Source of the DNA: Oscillospiraceae bacterium
Lineage (GTDB): Bacteria > Bacillota > Clostridia > Oscillospirales > Ruminococcaceae
Direction of reading: 5' to 3'
NCBI GenBank assembly: GCA_017472735.1
Contig: JAFUOD010000007.1
Span: 248,001-312,000 of the forward strand
Length of the DNA: 64,000 nucleotides
Position 1 is the first letter of the stretch. Each line of letters begins with the position of its first letter. A program made the position numbers and the translations under genes. Shown here one piece after another: positions 25,937 to 33,423 of the stretch. Below the pieces are notes generated by a model. The model did no database searches, was not told the DNA's origin, and saw only the letters and a program-made list of their open reading frames with translations.

Positions 25937-26956
25937 TCAAACATTTTCTTTCTCCACTACAATATTCTCAAAAGTAAATATTTTGGAATTAGGAACCACA
26001 ATTATTTTATCTTGAATCGTTTCCATAATTTTCTCATCTGTACACTTACTTCGATTCAACATATTCGATCTTTTAGCATCTCTAAATCGTATTTTTTCTT
26101 GTCCCGAAAGTTGTACCATTGTATTTTCATTAACAAACAAAACTAATCTGTTTTCAGTACTCTTGCTTAACCATTGAATAATATACGACCACCACAAAGC
26201 ATCGGTGTCTCCAATAGAAAGTCCAAAAAGACAAATATATCTGCTTTTATCAATAATATCTTTGGCAATTTCCGTTTTTCTCTCGCCCAATGCCTTATTA
26301 ACCGTAGACTTAATAATATAATTTGTTAAACGAGGATTGTTTTTTAACTTCTCATTCATGATTTGATCTTTATTATCCAATCCCAAAATCAAATCTTCAG
26401 TCTACTTACCGTGAATATGATGTGCAGATTTCACAGTATCATTATGACCTGTACCACCAGACGAATGGTTGCCAAAAGGTTTGCATTTTTGCTGTGCGGC
26501 AAGAATTATCTTATCAAGAACGTCGGTATAATTGAAAGTTATAAATGAATAATTTATAGTTTCACGAATATTTGCAACTGCTTTTTTATAATCATCTTTG
26601 TCAGAGGCATTAAAATCATCAAAGAAGCCGGTTGTTTTCTTTTTGAATTCCTCTGCAATTGCTGATTCATTGGGTATGGAAACCCTTTGATTTTGTAAAG
26701 TTAAATATTCAGAAAGCATTTTTTCCAAGTTCCGCTTACTGTCGAGAAATTCCTCGATTTGAGTTTCATCGATTTTCTCCAAGAAAGCACCTAAACCTAT
26801 TTCCAAATCAGCCCACAATTCATAGTCTTTTGAGATTGATTTTGAAATTAGATCGTTTGGCTTATTCTCCATATAATACTTATAAAAATCTGTATACCTC
26901 GTTTTAAGACCTAAGTTCAGGTCGAAACCATTGCCAATTAAAAATGTTATGTTCAT
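25937..26956 (-). pseudogene. AbiH-family abortive-infection protein, broken by in-frame TAG
   Basis: The reading frame spans 340 codons. The opening MNITFLIGNGFDLNLGLKTRY and the later SFITFNYTDVLD and HHIHGK are AbiH family signatures; AbiH is a lactococcal phage-abortive protein. Right after HHIHGK a TAG (26402-26404) interrupts the gene. The next codons in the same frame read TEDLILGLDNKDQ, the expected continuation, and include the C-terminal CLFGLSIGDTDALWW motif. A 184-residue N-terminal piece could be made, and a second piece only if reinitiated. Spacing to the zinc-ribbon gene is 71 bases, so they probably formed one operon. Confidence 0.88.
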
Positions 26957-27013
26957 CCTGCCTTTTCCTTCTTCTGTATTTTACATAGTCGCTCCGTTTT
27001 TTTGATTAATTAA

Positions 27014-27916
27014 TCAATGTTCTTGCAACACATTCAAATATTCGTCAAGTCTTTCGTCCACATACTCCGCAATCAAATCGATCATAGCACCTGCGTCGTC
27101 ATCGCGGTAGAACGCATCGAAAGCATCGTAGTAACGCTTACGGTCGGTGAACTTTACGTTGATAGGCGGAAAACCATTTCGTATCAATTCAAGATTAAGA
27201 ATCAGTCGTCCCGTTCTTCCGTTTCCGTCGATAAAGGGATGGATACCCTCGAATTCAAGATGGAATCGTGCAATACGCTCAACCGTCGTCATCTGCGTCT
27301 TACGTTCTTCGTTGGTAGCAAGTAATTCGCCCATCTTCGGCTCAATCAAATACGGCTGAACAGGCTCGGTATATGCTCCCATAATACGAACGGGAATACG
27401 GCGATACAGTCCCTTATCCTCGGGGCGGTTCATCAAAACAAGCGCGTGGATGTTCTTGATAACGTATTCCGAAAGCTCTACCTCGTTCTTAGCTATCTCC
27501 TGCACGTAGAGAAACGCATCACGATGTCCTACGGCTTCAAGATGGTCTTTCAGCGGCTTTTGGTCGATAGTCATTCCTTCAAGAGCCAAAGCGGTTTCCT
27601 TTAGCGTAAGGGTGTTGCCCTCAATAGCATTAGAGTTATAGGTAAAGTCAATCATAAACTCCTGCGCAATTCTTTCCACTTCGCCGGGCGTCAAAGGACG
27701 CTTTGTCGAAAGAAGATCGCGCTTCTTTTCAATATCAAGCAAAAGTCCTGTTCTGCCTTTTCTTCCGTCCATAGGCTTTGCTGCGTTAGCGGGGATCATA
27801 TAAAGATTTCCTTTACGGATTACGCCATTGATTTTTCCCTCGGCGCACAAAACACGAACACGACGTGCGGAAATTCCCCATTTCTCAGCGGCTTTTGACA
27901 CCTTAATATATTCCAT
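27014..27916 (-). CDS. Fic-domain protein with inhibitory helix and N-terminal HTH
   Basis: 300 residues. The N-terminal 45 residues look like a MerR-type helix-turn-helix (VSKAAEKWGISARRVRVL). The Fic motif HPFIDGNGRTGR is complete with His226, so AMP transfer or a related reaction onto a protein is expected. The inhibitory motif SNAIEGN (95-101) lies before the core, as in class II self-inhibited Fic proteins; Glu99 would block ATP. Mobile elements often carry such genes. AGGAGGATGCTCTG precedes the ATG. Target unknown. The gene looks intact, unlike its two downstream neighbours. Confidence 0.92.
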   Translation of the reverse strand: MEYIKVSKAAEKWGISARRVRVLCAEGKINGVIRKGNLYMIPANAAKPMDGRKGRTGLLLDIEKKRDLLSTKRPLTPGEVERIAQEFMIDFTYNSNAIEGNTLTLKETALALEGMTIDQKPLKDHLEAVGHRDAFLYVQEIAKNEVELSEYVIKNIHALVLMNRPEDKGLYRRIPVRIMGAYTEPVQPYLIEPKMGELLATNEERKTQMTTVERIARFHLEFEGIHPFIDGNGRTGRLILNLELIRNGFPPINVKFTDRKRYYDAFDAFYRDDDAGAMIDLIAEYVDERLDEYLNVLQEH

Positions 27917-28294
27917 CAGAGCATCCTCCTAATCTAAATACAATCTTACAAGGTACATTATATCACATTTTGGGAATAATATCAATATATTTTTCAAAGA
28001 TTTTAGAAAATTATCGTTCCTATTTTGCGAATTCGAAGGAACAATCAAATTCCGCGAGTGGAAAAATAGGCATCAAAATTGAGGGGATAGGTATAAATAC
28101 CTTACCCACCTCAAAACTTTAATTAGAAAGCCTTGTAAAATAAGGTTTTTTCAAACTCTATTTGTCTACACTGTCACGTGTCTGAATGGCACTTTGAAGG
28201 CTCTTGATGAAATACATAACCATACTAAAAAACTCACTTCAAAATCGTTGTACAGCAAGCGAAAAAGATGTTCTGTTGCGTGACACAGAAATAA

Positions 28295-28336
28295 TCTGTC
28301 AATCTTAACAAGCACTGAATTGTGTGCCCACAATTC
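28295..28336 (-). repeat. Inverted eighth copy of the hairpin-plus-core repeat
   Basis: On the minus strand it reads hairpin GAATTGTG-GGCA-CACAATTC, then AGTGCTTGTTAAGATTGACAG. It matches the array units in order, hairpin-to-core distance and 11 of 13 core bases, but points the opposite way and lies about 5.8 kb from the array. A weaker possible ninth core (CAAGCACCG) directly precedes the stem at 28413-28429. Confidence 0.75.
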
Positions 28337-28374
28337 GTTTTGTGGGAAGTGTCGCATACCCTCGGCAGAGAAAA

Positions 28375-28463
28375 GAGGTGGTGGTCGATGCGACCACCAC
28401 CTCAAGCACCGTGTGGACATTTTGTCCACTTGGCGATCAATGGGTCATTTTGACCCTTTGATC
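28375..28463. terminator. Three consecutive stems after the DUF6809-like gene
   Basis: Stem 1 (28375-28403) is a perfect 13-bp repeat GAGGTGGTGGTCG with an ATG loop, followed by TTTTCTC on the minus strand, a plausible terminator. Stem 2 (28413-28429) is GTGGACA/TGTCCAC with a TTT loop. Stem 3 (28435-28463) is GATCAA-GGGTCA pairing with TGACCC-TTGATC around one T-T mismatch and sits directly at the stop of the DUF6809-like gene. Terminating the TnpV-DUF6809 unit is the simplest reading; three in a row is more than a terminator needs. Confidence 0.6.
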
Positions 28464-28470
28464 TTGAAGG

Positions 28471-28758
28471 TTAAATTGTATTTTCGCTTGGCTCGTACAT
28501 CACGGCAAGCATAATTCTTGCACCGAGCTTGAAAGCATAGGAGAATATCTCGCGCTCGTTGATGTCGGTCAGCTCGTTATAGCAATCATCGAACTTTTCG
28601 AGAATTTCCTTTTGCCGATCGTTCAGCGTGGCGAGTAGGTTATCGTGATGATCGGCTATGTATCCCATCAACTGCTTCGTTTCTTTATCGTGACTTCTGC
28701 AATCGGTGTTGGGGCAGATGTTGCCGTAGAATAATTCTTCAAGGATAATAGATCTCAT
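28471..28758 (-). CDS. Small mobile-element protein, DUF6809-like
   Basis: 95 residues. MRSIILEELFYGNICPNTDC, the central LLATLNDRQKEILEKFDD and the C-terminal EREIFSYAFKLGARIMLAVM resemble proteins named DUF6809, common on Clostridia elements and of unknown function. It is a helical, soluble protein with two conserved-looking cysteines near the start. GGAGGTGG about 10 bases upstream sets the ATG, which overlaps the TnpV stop region (ATGA), so the two are translationally coupled. Confidence 0.8.
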   Translation of the reverse strand: MRSIILEELFYGNICPNTDCRSHDKETKQLMGYIADHHDNLLATLNDRQKEILEKFDDCYNELTDINEREIFSYAFKLGARIMLAVMYEPSENTI

Positions 28759-29111
28759 TGATAGACCACCTCCCGCAAAACGATTTCCTCGGCAGTTACC
28801 TTGATGTTGTTCATTTCGGCAACCCATTGAAGCGGGTTGTGAGCCTTTAATTCTTCGTCTATGCCGCGTTCTTGGGCAAGGCGAGGAATTATATTATCGA
28901 GCAATTCTTGAGCTTGAATATCAATGTCGTGTAGGTATTCATTCAATCGTCCTTCGGTGAGCAGGGTGGTGTAAGTGCCGCGACGATGCTTTTTCATAAA
29001 GTCGAGGCGCAGATTTGCGGATTTACCAAGGGGATAATTGGTCTGCTCGGGGAGCGCAAGATCGGGGTAGTAAAGTCCGTTATGTTCGGTATAAGTAATT
29101 TGATTTTTCAT
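28755..29111 (-). CDS. tnpV: TnpV-family transposon-encoded protein
   Basis: 118 residues. The pattern ITYTEHNGLYYPDLALPEQ, then GKSANLRLDFMKKHRRGTYTTLL, then LKAHNPLQWVAEMNNIKVTAEEIVLRE is the familiar TnpV layout found on Clostridia transposons near serine recombinases. Its biochemical role is not known. AGGATATTTATA precedes the ATG. It is the outermost element-type gene on this side and starts a coupled pair with the DUF6809-like gene. Confidence 0.88.
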   Translation of the reverse strand: MKNQITYTEHNGLYYPDLALPEQTNYPLGKSANLRLDFMKKHRRGTYTTLLTEGRLNEYLHDIDIQAQELLDNIIPRLAQERGIDEELKAHNPLQWVAEMNNIKVTAEEIVLREVVYQ

Positions 29112-29235
29112 TATAAATATCCTTTCTTAAAATTTGTTTTGGTTTGGCATCAACTATCAAGGATATTTACTTAGGCGGTGCTCGGGCGTGATGCCAATAA
29201 CAGCAGATTGACATCACATATCACCGAACACAAAA

Positions 29236-29279
29236 AGAAATCCGAACCCTTCGCCTATCGGCTTTGGGTTCGGATTTCT
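29236..29279 (-). terminator. Terminator directly after tRNA-Leu
   Basis: Perfect 14-bp stem AGAAATCCGAACCC pairing with GGGTTCGGATTTCT around a 16-base loop, starting 7 bases past the tRNA 3' end. Confidence 0.8.
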
Positions 29280-29285
29280 ACTGTT

Positions 29286-29372
29286 TGGTGCGGGTAACAG
29301 GACTTGAACCTGCATGAAATTGCTCTCACATGGACCTGAACCATGCGCGTCTGCCAATTCCGCCATACCCGC
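29286..29372 (-). tRNA. tRNA-Leu (CAG)
   Basis: 87 bases including an encoded CCA. The acceptor stem is GCGGGTA/TACCCGC. The anticodon loop TTCAGGT gives anticodon CAG. There is a long variable arm (GAGAGCAATTTC region), and the T-arm contains GGTTCAAGTCC. The mobile island begins just past its terminator, so this tRNA may have been near the insertion point, although large serine recombinases seldom choose tRNA genes. Confidence 0.95.
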
Positions 29373-29403
29373 ATACTATTGAATTGTCTTTTTACTTTTA
29401 CTC

Positions 29404-29484
29404 ACGCAGGACTCTTGCGGTGCCCAAAACCGACGGTCGCTCCTGCTCGTCGCTGTCTGTTTTGACCGCTGCGCCATGCCCGAA
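29404..29484 (-). other. GC-rich stretch, possible tRNA-like remnant
   Basis: About 80 bases, clearly more GC-rich than the surroundings. On the minus strand it opens GGGCATGGCGCAGCGGTC, like a tRNA 5' arm with an A-box. It lacks a T-arm GGTTCRA motif and a matching acceptor end. CAAAAC and GTTTTG within it pair as a hairpin. It could be a decayed tRNA or leftover from an older insertion. Confidence 0.25.
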
Positions 29485-29487
29485 GAT

Positions 29488-29520
29488 ATAACTGACGCTG
29501 CGTAATGCAACGTCAGTTAT
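29488..29520 (-). terminator. Terminator of the glycogen operon
   Basis: 10-bp stem ATAACTGACG pairing with CGTCAGTTAT plus inner TGC/GCA pairing, 30 bases after the glgA stop. The T-run is weak. Confidence 0.7.
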
Positions 29521-29550
29521 TTTACCACAAAACAATTAATTTGTAAAGAC

Positions 29551-30966
29551 TTATCCTACAATTTCTTTATAAAGACCGATATAAAGCTGAGCAGATCTAT
29601 CCCAGCTGAAATCCTCACGAAGAGCATGACTTACAAGTCTGCCCCACTTGATTTTTTGATCATAATAAGCACGGGCACGAACAGTAGCATCGAGCATATC
29701 ATGAGCATTATAAGTCTTAAAGGTGAAGCCGTTGCCGCCCTTGCCGCCGCAGTCTTTTATGCTGTCCTTTAATCCGCCTGTCTCACGAACGATCGGGATA
29801 GTGCCATATCGAAGCGATACCATTTGCGCTAAGCCGCAAGGCTCACTTTGCGAGGGCATTAAGAAGATATCAGCACCTGCGTAAATCCTGTGTGCGAGGT
29901 CAGGAATAAAGCCGATGGTTACAGCGACTCTATCGGGATAGCGGAATGCCATTTCGCGGAAGAAGTCTTCATAGACCTTTTCACCCGAGCCGAGAATTGT
30001 AAACTTGTAACCAAGGTGTACCATGTCCTCGAATACGCATTTAACAAGGTCAAGACCCTTGTGAGATACTAAACGTGTAACAATACCGATAACAGGTTCC
30101 TTACCGTCGGGAAGTCCCATTTCCTTTAAAAGCTCGCGCTTGCAAATTGCTTTTCCTGCCTTATTATCAGCACTGAAATGTGCAGGAATAGCAGGGTCGG
30201 TTTCAGGGTTATAAACAACCTGGTCGATACCGTTCAAGAAGCCTGTGAGTTTATACTGCATGCCTCTTAAAACAGGGTCGAGGCCGTGAGAGAAGTAAGG
30301 GTGCAAAATCTCCTCGGCATAGGTGGGAGAAACTGTTGTAATCTTATCGGCAGTTTCAAAAGCGCCCTTCATGAAGTTAACACAGCCGTCATATTCAACG
30401 ACCCACTTAACATAATCGGGCAACCCCAAAATGTCGCCGCATACATCCATGCCATATTGTCCCTGATATTGAATGTTATGAATGGTGAAGACGGTCTTGA
30501 TATTCTCATAACCCTCAACCTCTTTGTAATAAATATTATAAAATACAGGAACCAAAGCGGTCTGCCAGTCGTTGCAATTCATAACATCGGGCTTAAAGTC
30601 GATGTGTGCAAGCATCTCTAAAATTGCACGAGAGAAGAAAGTGAATCTTTCGGCATCATCGTAATGACCGTAAATTGTGTTGCGCTTGAAGTAATATTCG
30701 TTATCTAAAAGGTAATATGTAACGCCGTTTGCTTCGCCTTCATAAACGCCGCAATACTGATTTCTCCACGAAACGGGTACTGAAAACTCGCAGATGAATT
30801 TTAAAGAATCTCTGAGCTCTTTTTTTATTGTAGAATAAAGAGGCATAACAACACGGCAATCGTTGCCTGCAGCATTTAACGCAACTGGCAAAGAACCTGC
30901 AACGTCGGCAAGTCCGCCTGACGCGACGAAGGGCAAAGCCTCACTTGCAGCATAAAGAATTTTCAT
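29551..30966 (-). CDS. glgA: Glycogen synthase
   Basis: 471 residues, a GT5 enzyme that adds glucose from ADP-glucose to growing glycogen. The N-terminal KILYAASEALPFVASGGLADV contains the KxGGL-like ADP-glucose loop (here ASGGLADV). The C-terminal domain has SEPCGLAQM and GTIPIVRETGGL, both family hallmarks. GGAGGTTTATT sets the start MKILYAA; a long upstream in-frame extension has no support. It is the last gene of the glgB-glgC-glgD-glgA operon, with a hairpin between glgD and glgA. Confidence 0.97.
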   Translation of the reverse strand: MKILYAASEALPFVASGGLADVAGSLPVALNAAGNDCRVVMPLYSTIKKELRDSLKFICEFSVPVSWRNQYCGVYEGEANGVTYYLLDNEYYFKRNTIYGHYDDAERFTFFSRAILEMLAHIDFKPDVMNCNDWQTALVPVFYNIYYKEVEGYENIKTVFTIHNIQYQGQYGMDVCGDILGLPDYVKWVVEYDGCVNFMKGAFETADKITTVSPTYAEEILHPYFSHGLDPVLRGMQYKLTGFLNGIDQVVYNPETDPAIPAHFSADNKAGKAICKRELLKEMGLPDGKEPVIGIVTRLVSHKGLDLVKCVFEDMVHLGYKFTILGSGEKVYEDFFREMAFRYPDRVAVTIGFIPDLAHRIYAGADIFLMPSQSEPCGLAQMVSLRYGTIPIVRETGGLKDSIKDCGGKGGNGFTFKTYNAHDMLDATVRARAYYDQKIKWGRLVSHALREDFSWDRSAQLYIGLYKEIVG

Positions 30967-31007
30967 AATAAACCTCCAAAAAAATAAATCAGCAAACAAT
31001 ACCGAAA

Positions 31008-31031
31008 ACGGCAGCATGAAAAAGCTGCCGT
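31008..31031 (-). terminator. Hairpin between glgD and glgA
   Basis: ACGGCAGC pairing with GCTGCCGT around an 8-base loop, followed by TTTTC on the minus strand. It may lower glgA expression relative to upstream genes or protect the mRNA. Confidence 0.55.
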
Positions 31032-31054
31032 GTATTCGGTTTATGCTTATTTTA

Positions 31055-32182
31055 TCAAAGCTTGCGGTTTTTAGCAATATATAAAGGATAATTTCCGGAA
31101 GAAGAAATTGACAGATCGTCACCAATGGTAACCTGTTTGTCAGTGATGATGTTGGAAACTCGAGTGTTTTTGCCAACAACAGTATCCTGCATTAAGATAC
31201 AGTTTTTAACGACAGCACCTTTAGCAATCTTAACGCCTCTGAAGAGGATGGAGTTTTCAACGATACCGTCGATAACACAACCGTCGGCAACCATCGAGTT
31301 GGTAACCGAGCTGTCGAGACCGTACTTAGCGGGAGCATCGTCACGAATCTTGGTGTAAACGGGTCTCTTCTTTAATATAAGCTTAGAAACCTTGTCGGGG
31401 TTGACAAGCTCCATGCTTGCCTTGTAATAGCTTTCAAGGTCGGTAATTCTTACATATTCCTTGGTATATTCATACATATGAATGTTAAGCTCGTTAATCT
31501 TAGCCTGCAAAACATCTTTACCCCAGCTATATTTTCCTCTGGGCACGAGGTCGGATACGAGATCGATCAAAAGCTGCTTTTTAAGAACATAGCAGTTAAG
31601 ACCCATTGAGCAAACGCCTGCCTTGGCGCTGTTGATGATAACCTCACGAACTCTGCCGGATTCATCAGCACTGTAGGTAACAGAAACTTCTGTTTCCTTA
31701 GCTGTGAATTCTGCGGTGTTTGCCAAAACGGTAATATCGGCATTGCACTTAATATGAGCTTCGATAAGTCTGGAATAATCTGAACTGGTAATAACGTTAC
31801 AATCGGAAATGATAACGTATTCGCAGTCAACCTTTTTGATGTAACCGATAGCTTTATATAAAGCGTCGATCTTGCCGGTATATCTGCCTGCATCAACATT
31901 GCCGTAAGGAGGCAAAATGGTCAAGCCGCCGTCGGAACGCGCAAGATCCCAGTTCCTGCCCGAGCCGATATGATCAAGAAGCGACTGATAGTTCTCCTTG
32001 GTGATAACAGCAACAGTAGACATGCCTGAGTTAACCATGCCGGAAAGTTGGAAATCGATAAGACGGAAACGACCGCCGAAAGGTACAGAGCCCATTGCTC
32101 GGTTAGAGGTAAGCTCGGGAATTGCTTCATCGTGAGCATTTGCAAATAAAATGCCCAAAACATTTGTCATATTATAACTCAC
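31055..32182 (-). CDS. glgD: GlgD, glucose-1-phosphate adenylyltransferase regulatory subunit
   Basis: 375 residues, a GlgC paralogue. In Firmicutes it joins GlgC to form the ADP-glucose pyrophosphorylase. The family opening TNVLGILFANAHDEAIPELT replaces the GGxGxRL catalytic loop of GlgC, as is typical for GlgD and consistent with a regulatory role. A left-handed beta-helix end (KIAKGAVVKNCILMQD) is present. AAGGAGGCGG precedes a GTG start. It lies 13 bases after glgC. Confidence 0.95.
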   Translation of the reverse strand: MSYNMTNVLGILFANAHDEAIPELTSNRAMGSVPFGGRFRLIDFQLSGMVNSGMSTVAVITKENYQSLLDHIGSGRNWDLARSDGGLTILPPYGNVDAGRYTGKIDALYKAIGYIKKVDCEYVIISDCNVITSSDYSRLIEAHIKCNADITVLANTAEFTAKETEVSVTYSADESGRVREVIINSAKAGVCSMGLNCYVLKKQLLIDLVSDLVPRGKYSWGKDVLQAKINELNIHMYEYTKEYVRITDLESYYKASMELVNPDKVSKLILKKRPVYTKIRDDAPAKYGLDSSVTNSMVADGCVIDGIVENSILFRGVKIAKGAVVKNCILMQDTVVGKNTRVSNIITDKQVTIGDDLSISSSGNYPLYIAKNRKL

Positions 32183-32195
32183 AGTTACCGCCTCC

Positions 32196-33398
32196 TTAAA
32201 TATCCTTAGAAATAATCTGCTTGGGAGCGACAGCAGCTCCTTCGCTTACGGTTACTTCGTGACCGACAACTGCAACGCCCCAGTCGTCTCTGTTTTCCAT
32301 GGTTTCGGGGCTTGCGCCGATGTGCGCGCCTTCGCAGATGACGCTGTTTTCGCCAACGATAGCATATTCAACAACAGCGCCTTTTTTAACGGTTGCACCG
32401 GGCATAAGAATGGAACTGGTAACAACAGCGCCCTCCTCGATCGTAACGCCGCCGGAAATCATCGAGAACTCGACCTCGCCGTCGATAACACAGCCTGTTG
32501 TAACCATTGAGTTCTGGATCTTAGCGTTTTTACCGATGATATGAGGAGCACGGGAATCGTTGTTAGAATATATCTTCCAGCTGGGATCATAAAGATCTAA
32601 AGAAACAGTGGGGCTAAGAAGATCCATATTAGCTTCCCACAAGCTGTCGATAGTACCGACATCCTTCCAGTAGCCGTCAAATCTGTAAGCAAAAATGCGT
32701 TCTTTATTATCTAATAAAGCAGGAATTATGTTCTTACCGAAGTCCTTGGTAGCTTCGGTATCCATTTCGTTTTCTATAAGATACTTTTTAAGTACAGGGT
32801 AAGAGAAAATGTAAATACCCATCGAAGCCAAGGTGCTCTTTGGTTCCTTCGGCTTTTCAACAAAGTCGTAAACGGCATCGTTTTCATCGGCAAACATAAT
32901 GCCGAAGCGAGAAGCCTCCTGCAGTTCAACGTCGATAACAGCGATCGTGCAAGCAGCATTCTTCTCTTTATGGAAACTGAGCATATCAGAGTAATCCATC
33001 TTGTAAATATGGTCGCCCGAAAGGATAACAACATATTCGGGGTCATATCTGTCAATAAAGGAAAGGTTCTGATAAATGGCGTTAGCCGTACCCTCATACC
33101 ACTGTGCGCCCGAACTCGACTGATAAGGCGGCAGGATGTGAACGCCTCCGTTAAAGCGGTCCAAGTTCCAAGCCTGACCGTTGCCGATGTAATCGTTAAG
33201 AACCAAAGGCTGATACTGAGTGAGAACGCCAACGGTGTCGATACCCGAGTTTACACAGTTGGAAAGCGGGAAATCGATGATGCGGTATTTTCCGCCGTAA
33301 GGTACTGCGGGCTTTGCTACATTCTGGGTCAAAGCATAAAGTCTCGAGCCCTGACCGCCTGCAAGCAGCATTGCCACACATTCTTTTTTGTTATACAT
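32196..33398 (-). CDS. glgC: Glucose-1-phosphate adenylyltransferase
   Basis: 400 residues. It makes ADP-glucose from ATP and glucose-1-phosphate, the committed step to glycogen. [16 protein letters not shown] is the nucleotide-binding loop; [18 protein letters not shown] and the [14 protein letters not shown] catalytic Asp region are intact. The C-terminal beta-helix reads [20 protein letters not shown] precedes MYNKKECV. It is the second gene of the glycogen operon, 25 bases after glgB. Confidence 0.97.
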   Translation of the reverse strand: MYNKKECVAMLLAGGQGSRLYALTQNVAKPAVPYGGKYRIIDFPLSNCVNSGIDTVGVLTQYQPLVLNDYIGNGQAWNLDRFNGGVHILPPYQSSSGAQWYEGTANAIYQNLSFIDRYDPEYVVILSGDHIYKMDYSDMLSFHKEKNAACTIAVIDVELQEASRFGIMFADENDAVYDFVEKPKEPKSTLASMGIYIFSYPVLKKYLIENEMDTEATKDFGKNIIPALLDNKERIFAYRFDGYWKDVGTIDSLWEANMDLLSPTVSLDLYDPSWKIYSNNDSRAPHIIGKNAKIQNSMVTTGCVIDGEVEFSMISGGVTIEEGAVVTSSILMPGATVKKGAVVEYAIVGENSVICEGAHIGASPETMENRDDWGVAVVGHEVTVSEGAAVAPKQIISKDI

Positions 33399-33423
33399 AC
33401 TACTTCTTCCTTTCAATAATATA

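Larger units (their letters stand above)
27917..28470. other. Structured non-coding region between Fic and the DUF6809-like gene
   Basis: 553 bases with no credible gene but many inverted repeats. Near 28018-28046 GTTCC pairs with GGAAC around GCGAATTC. Near 28079-28114 TTGAGG pairs with ACCTCAA, enclosing AGGTAT/ATACCT. Beyond 28290 come a hairpin repeat copy and three closely spaced stems (listed separately). The left part holds the likely promoter of the Fic gene (minus strand). The density of structure suggests a non-coding RNA or DNA-level function. Confidence 0.5.
19239..29111. mobile_element. Mobile island with serine recombinase, AbiH, Fic and TnpV
   Basis: About 10 kb between the SGNH gene and tRNA-Leu, almost wholly on the minus strand. 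It carries mobile-element genes (large serine recombinase, TnpV, a DUF6809-like protein), a LexA-type repressor, defence-type genes (AbiH, zinc-ribbon nuclease, Fic) and unusual hairpin repeats. I could not find the exact ends; the given limits are the outermost element-type genes. No clear terminal direct repeat is visible by eye, as expected for serine integrases with short cores. Several genes are damaged, so it is probably no longer mobile. Confidence 0.75.

Noticed and set aside
23553-26956. Recoding of TGA or TAG (e.g. selenocysteine or suppression) as the normal reading
   Set aside because: TGA and TAG end intact genes elsewhere in the window, no Sec-type stem or partner genes are seen, and two different stops in adjacent genes fit simple mutation. 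Kept only as an alternative in the findings.
28166-28429. 87-codon open frame on minus
   Set aside because: Runs through a hairpin repeat copy and a 13-bp stem, has no ribosome site and low-complexity content.
30967-31179. N-terminal extension of glgA upstream of MKILYAA
   Set aside because: The extension overlaps the glgD end and an intergenic hairpin, while GGAGG lies directly before MKILYAA.
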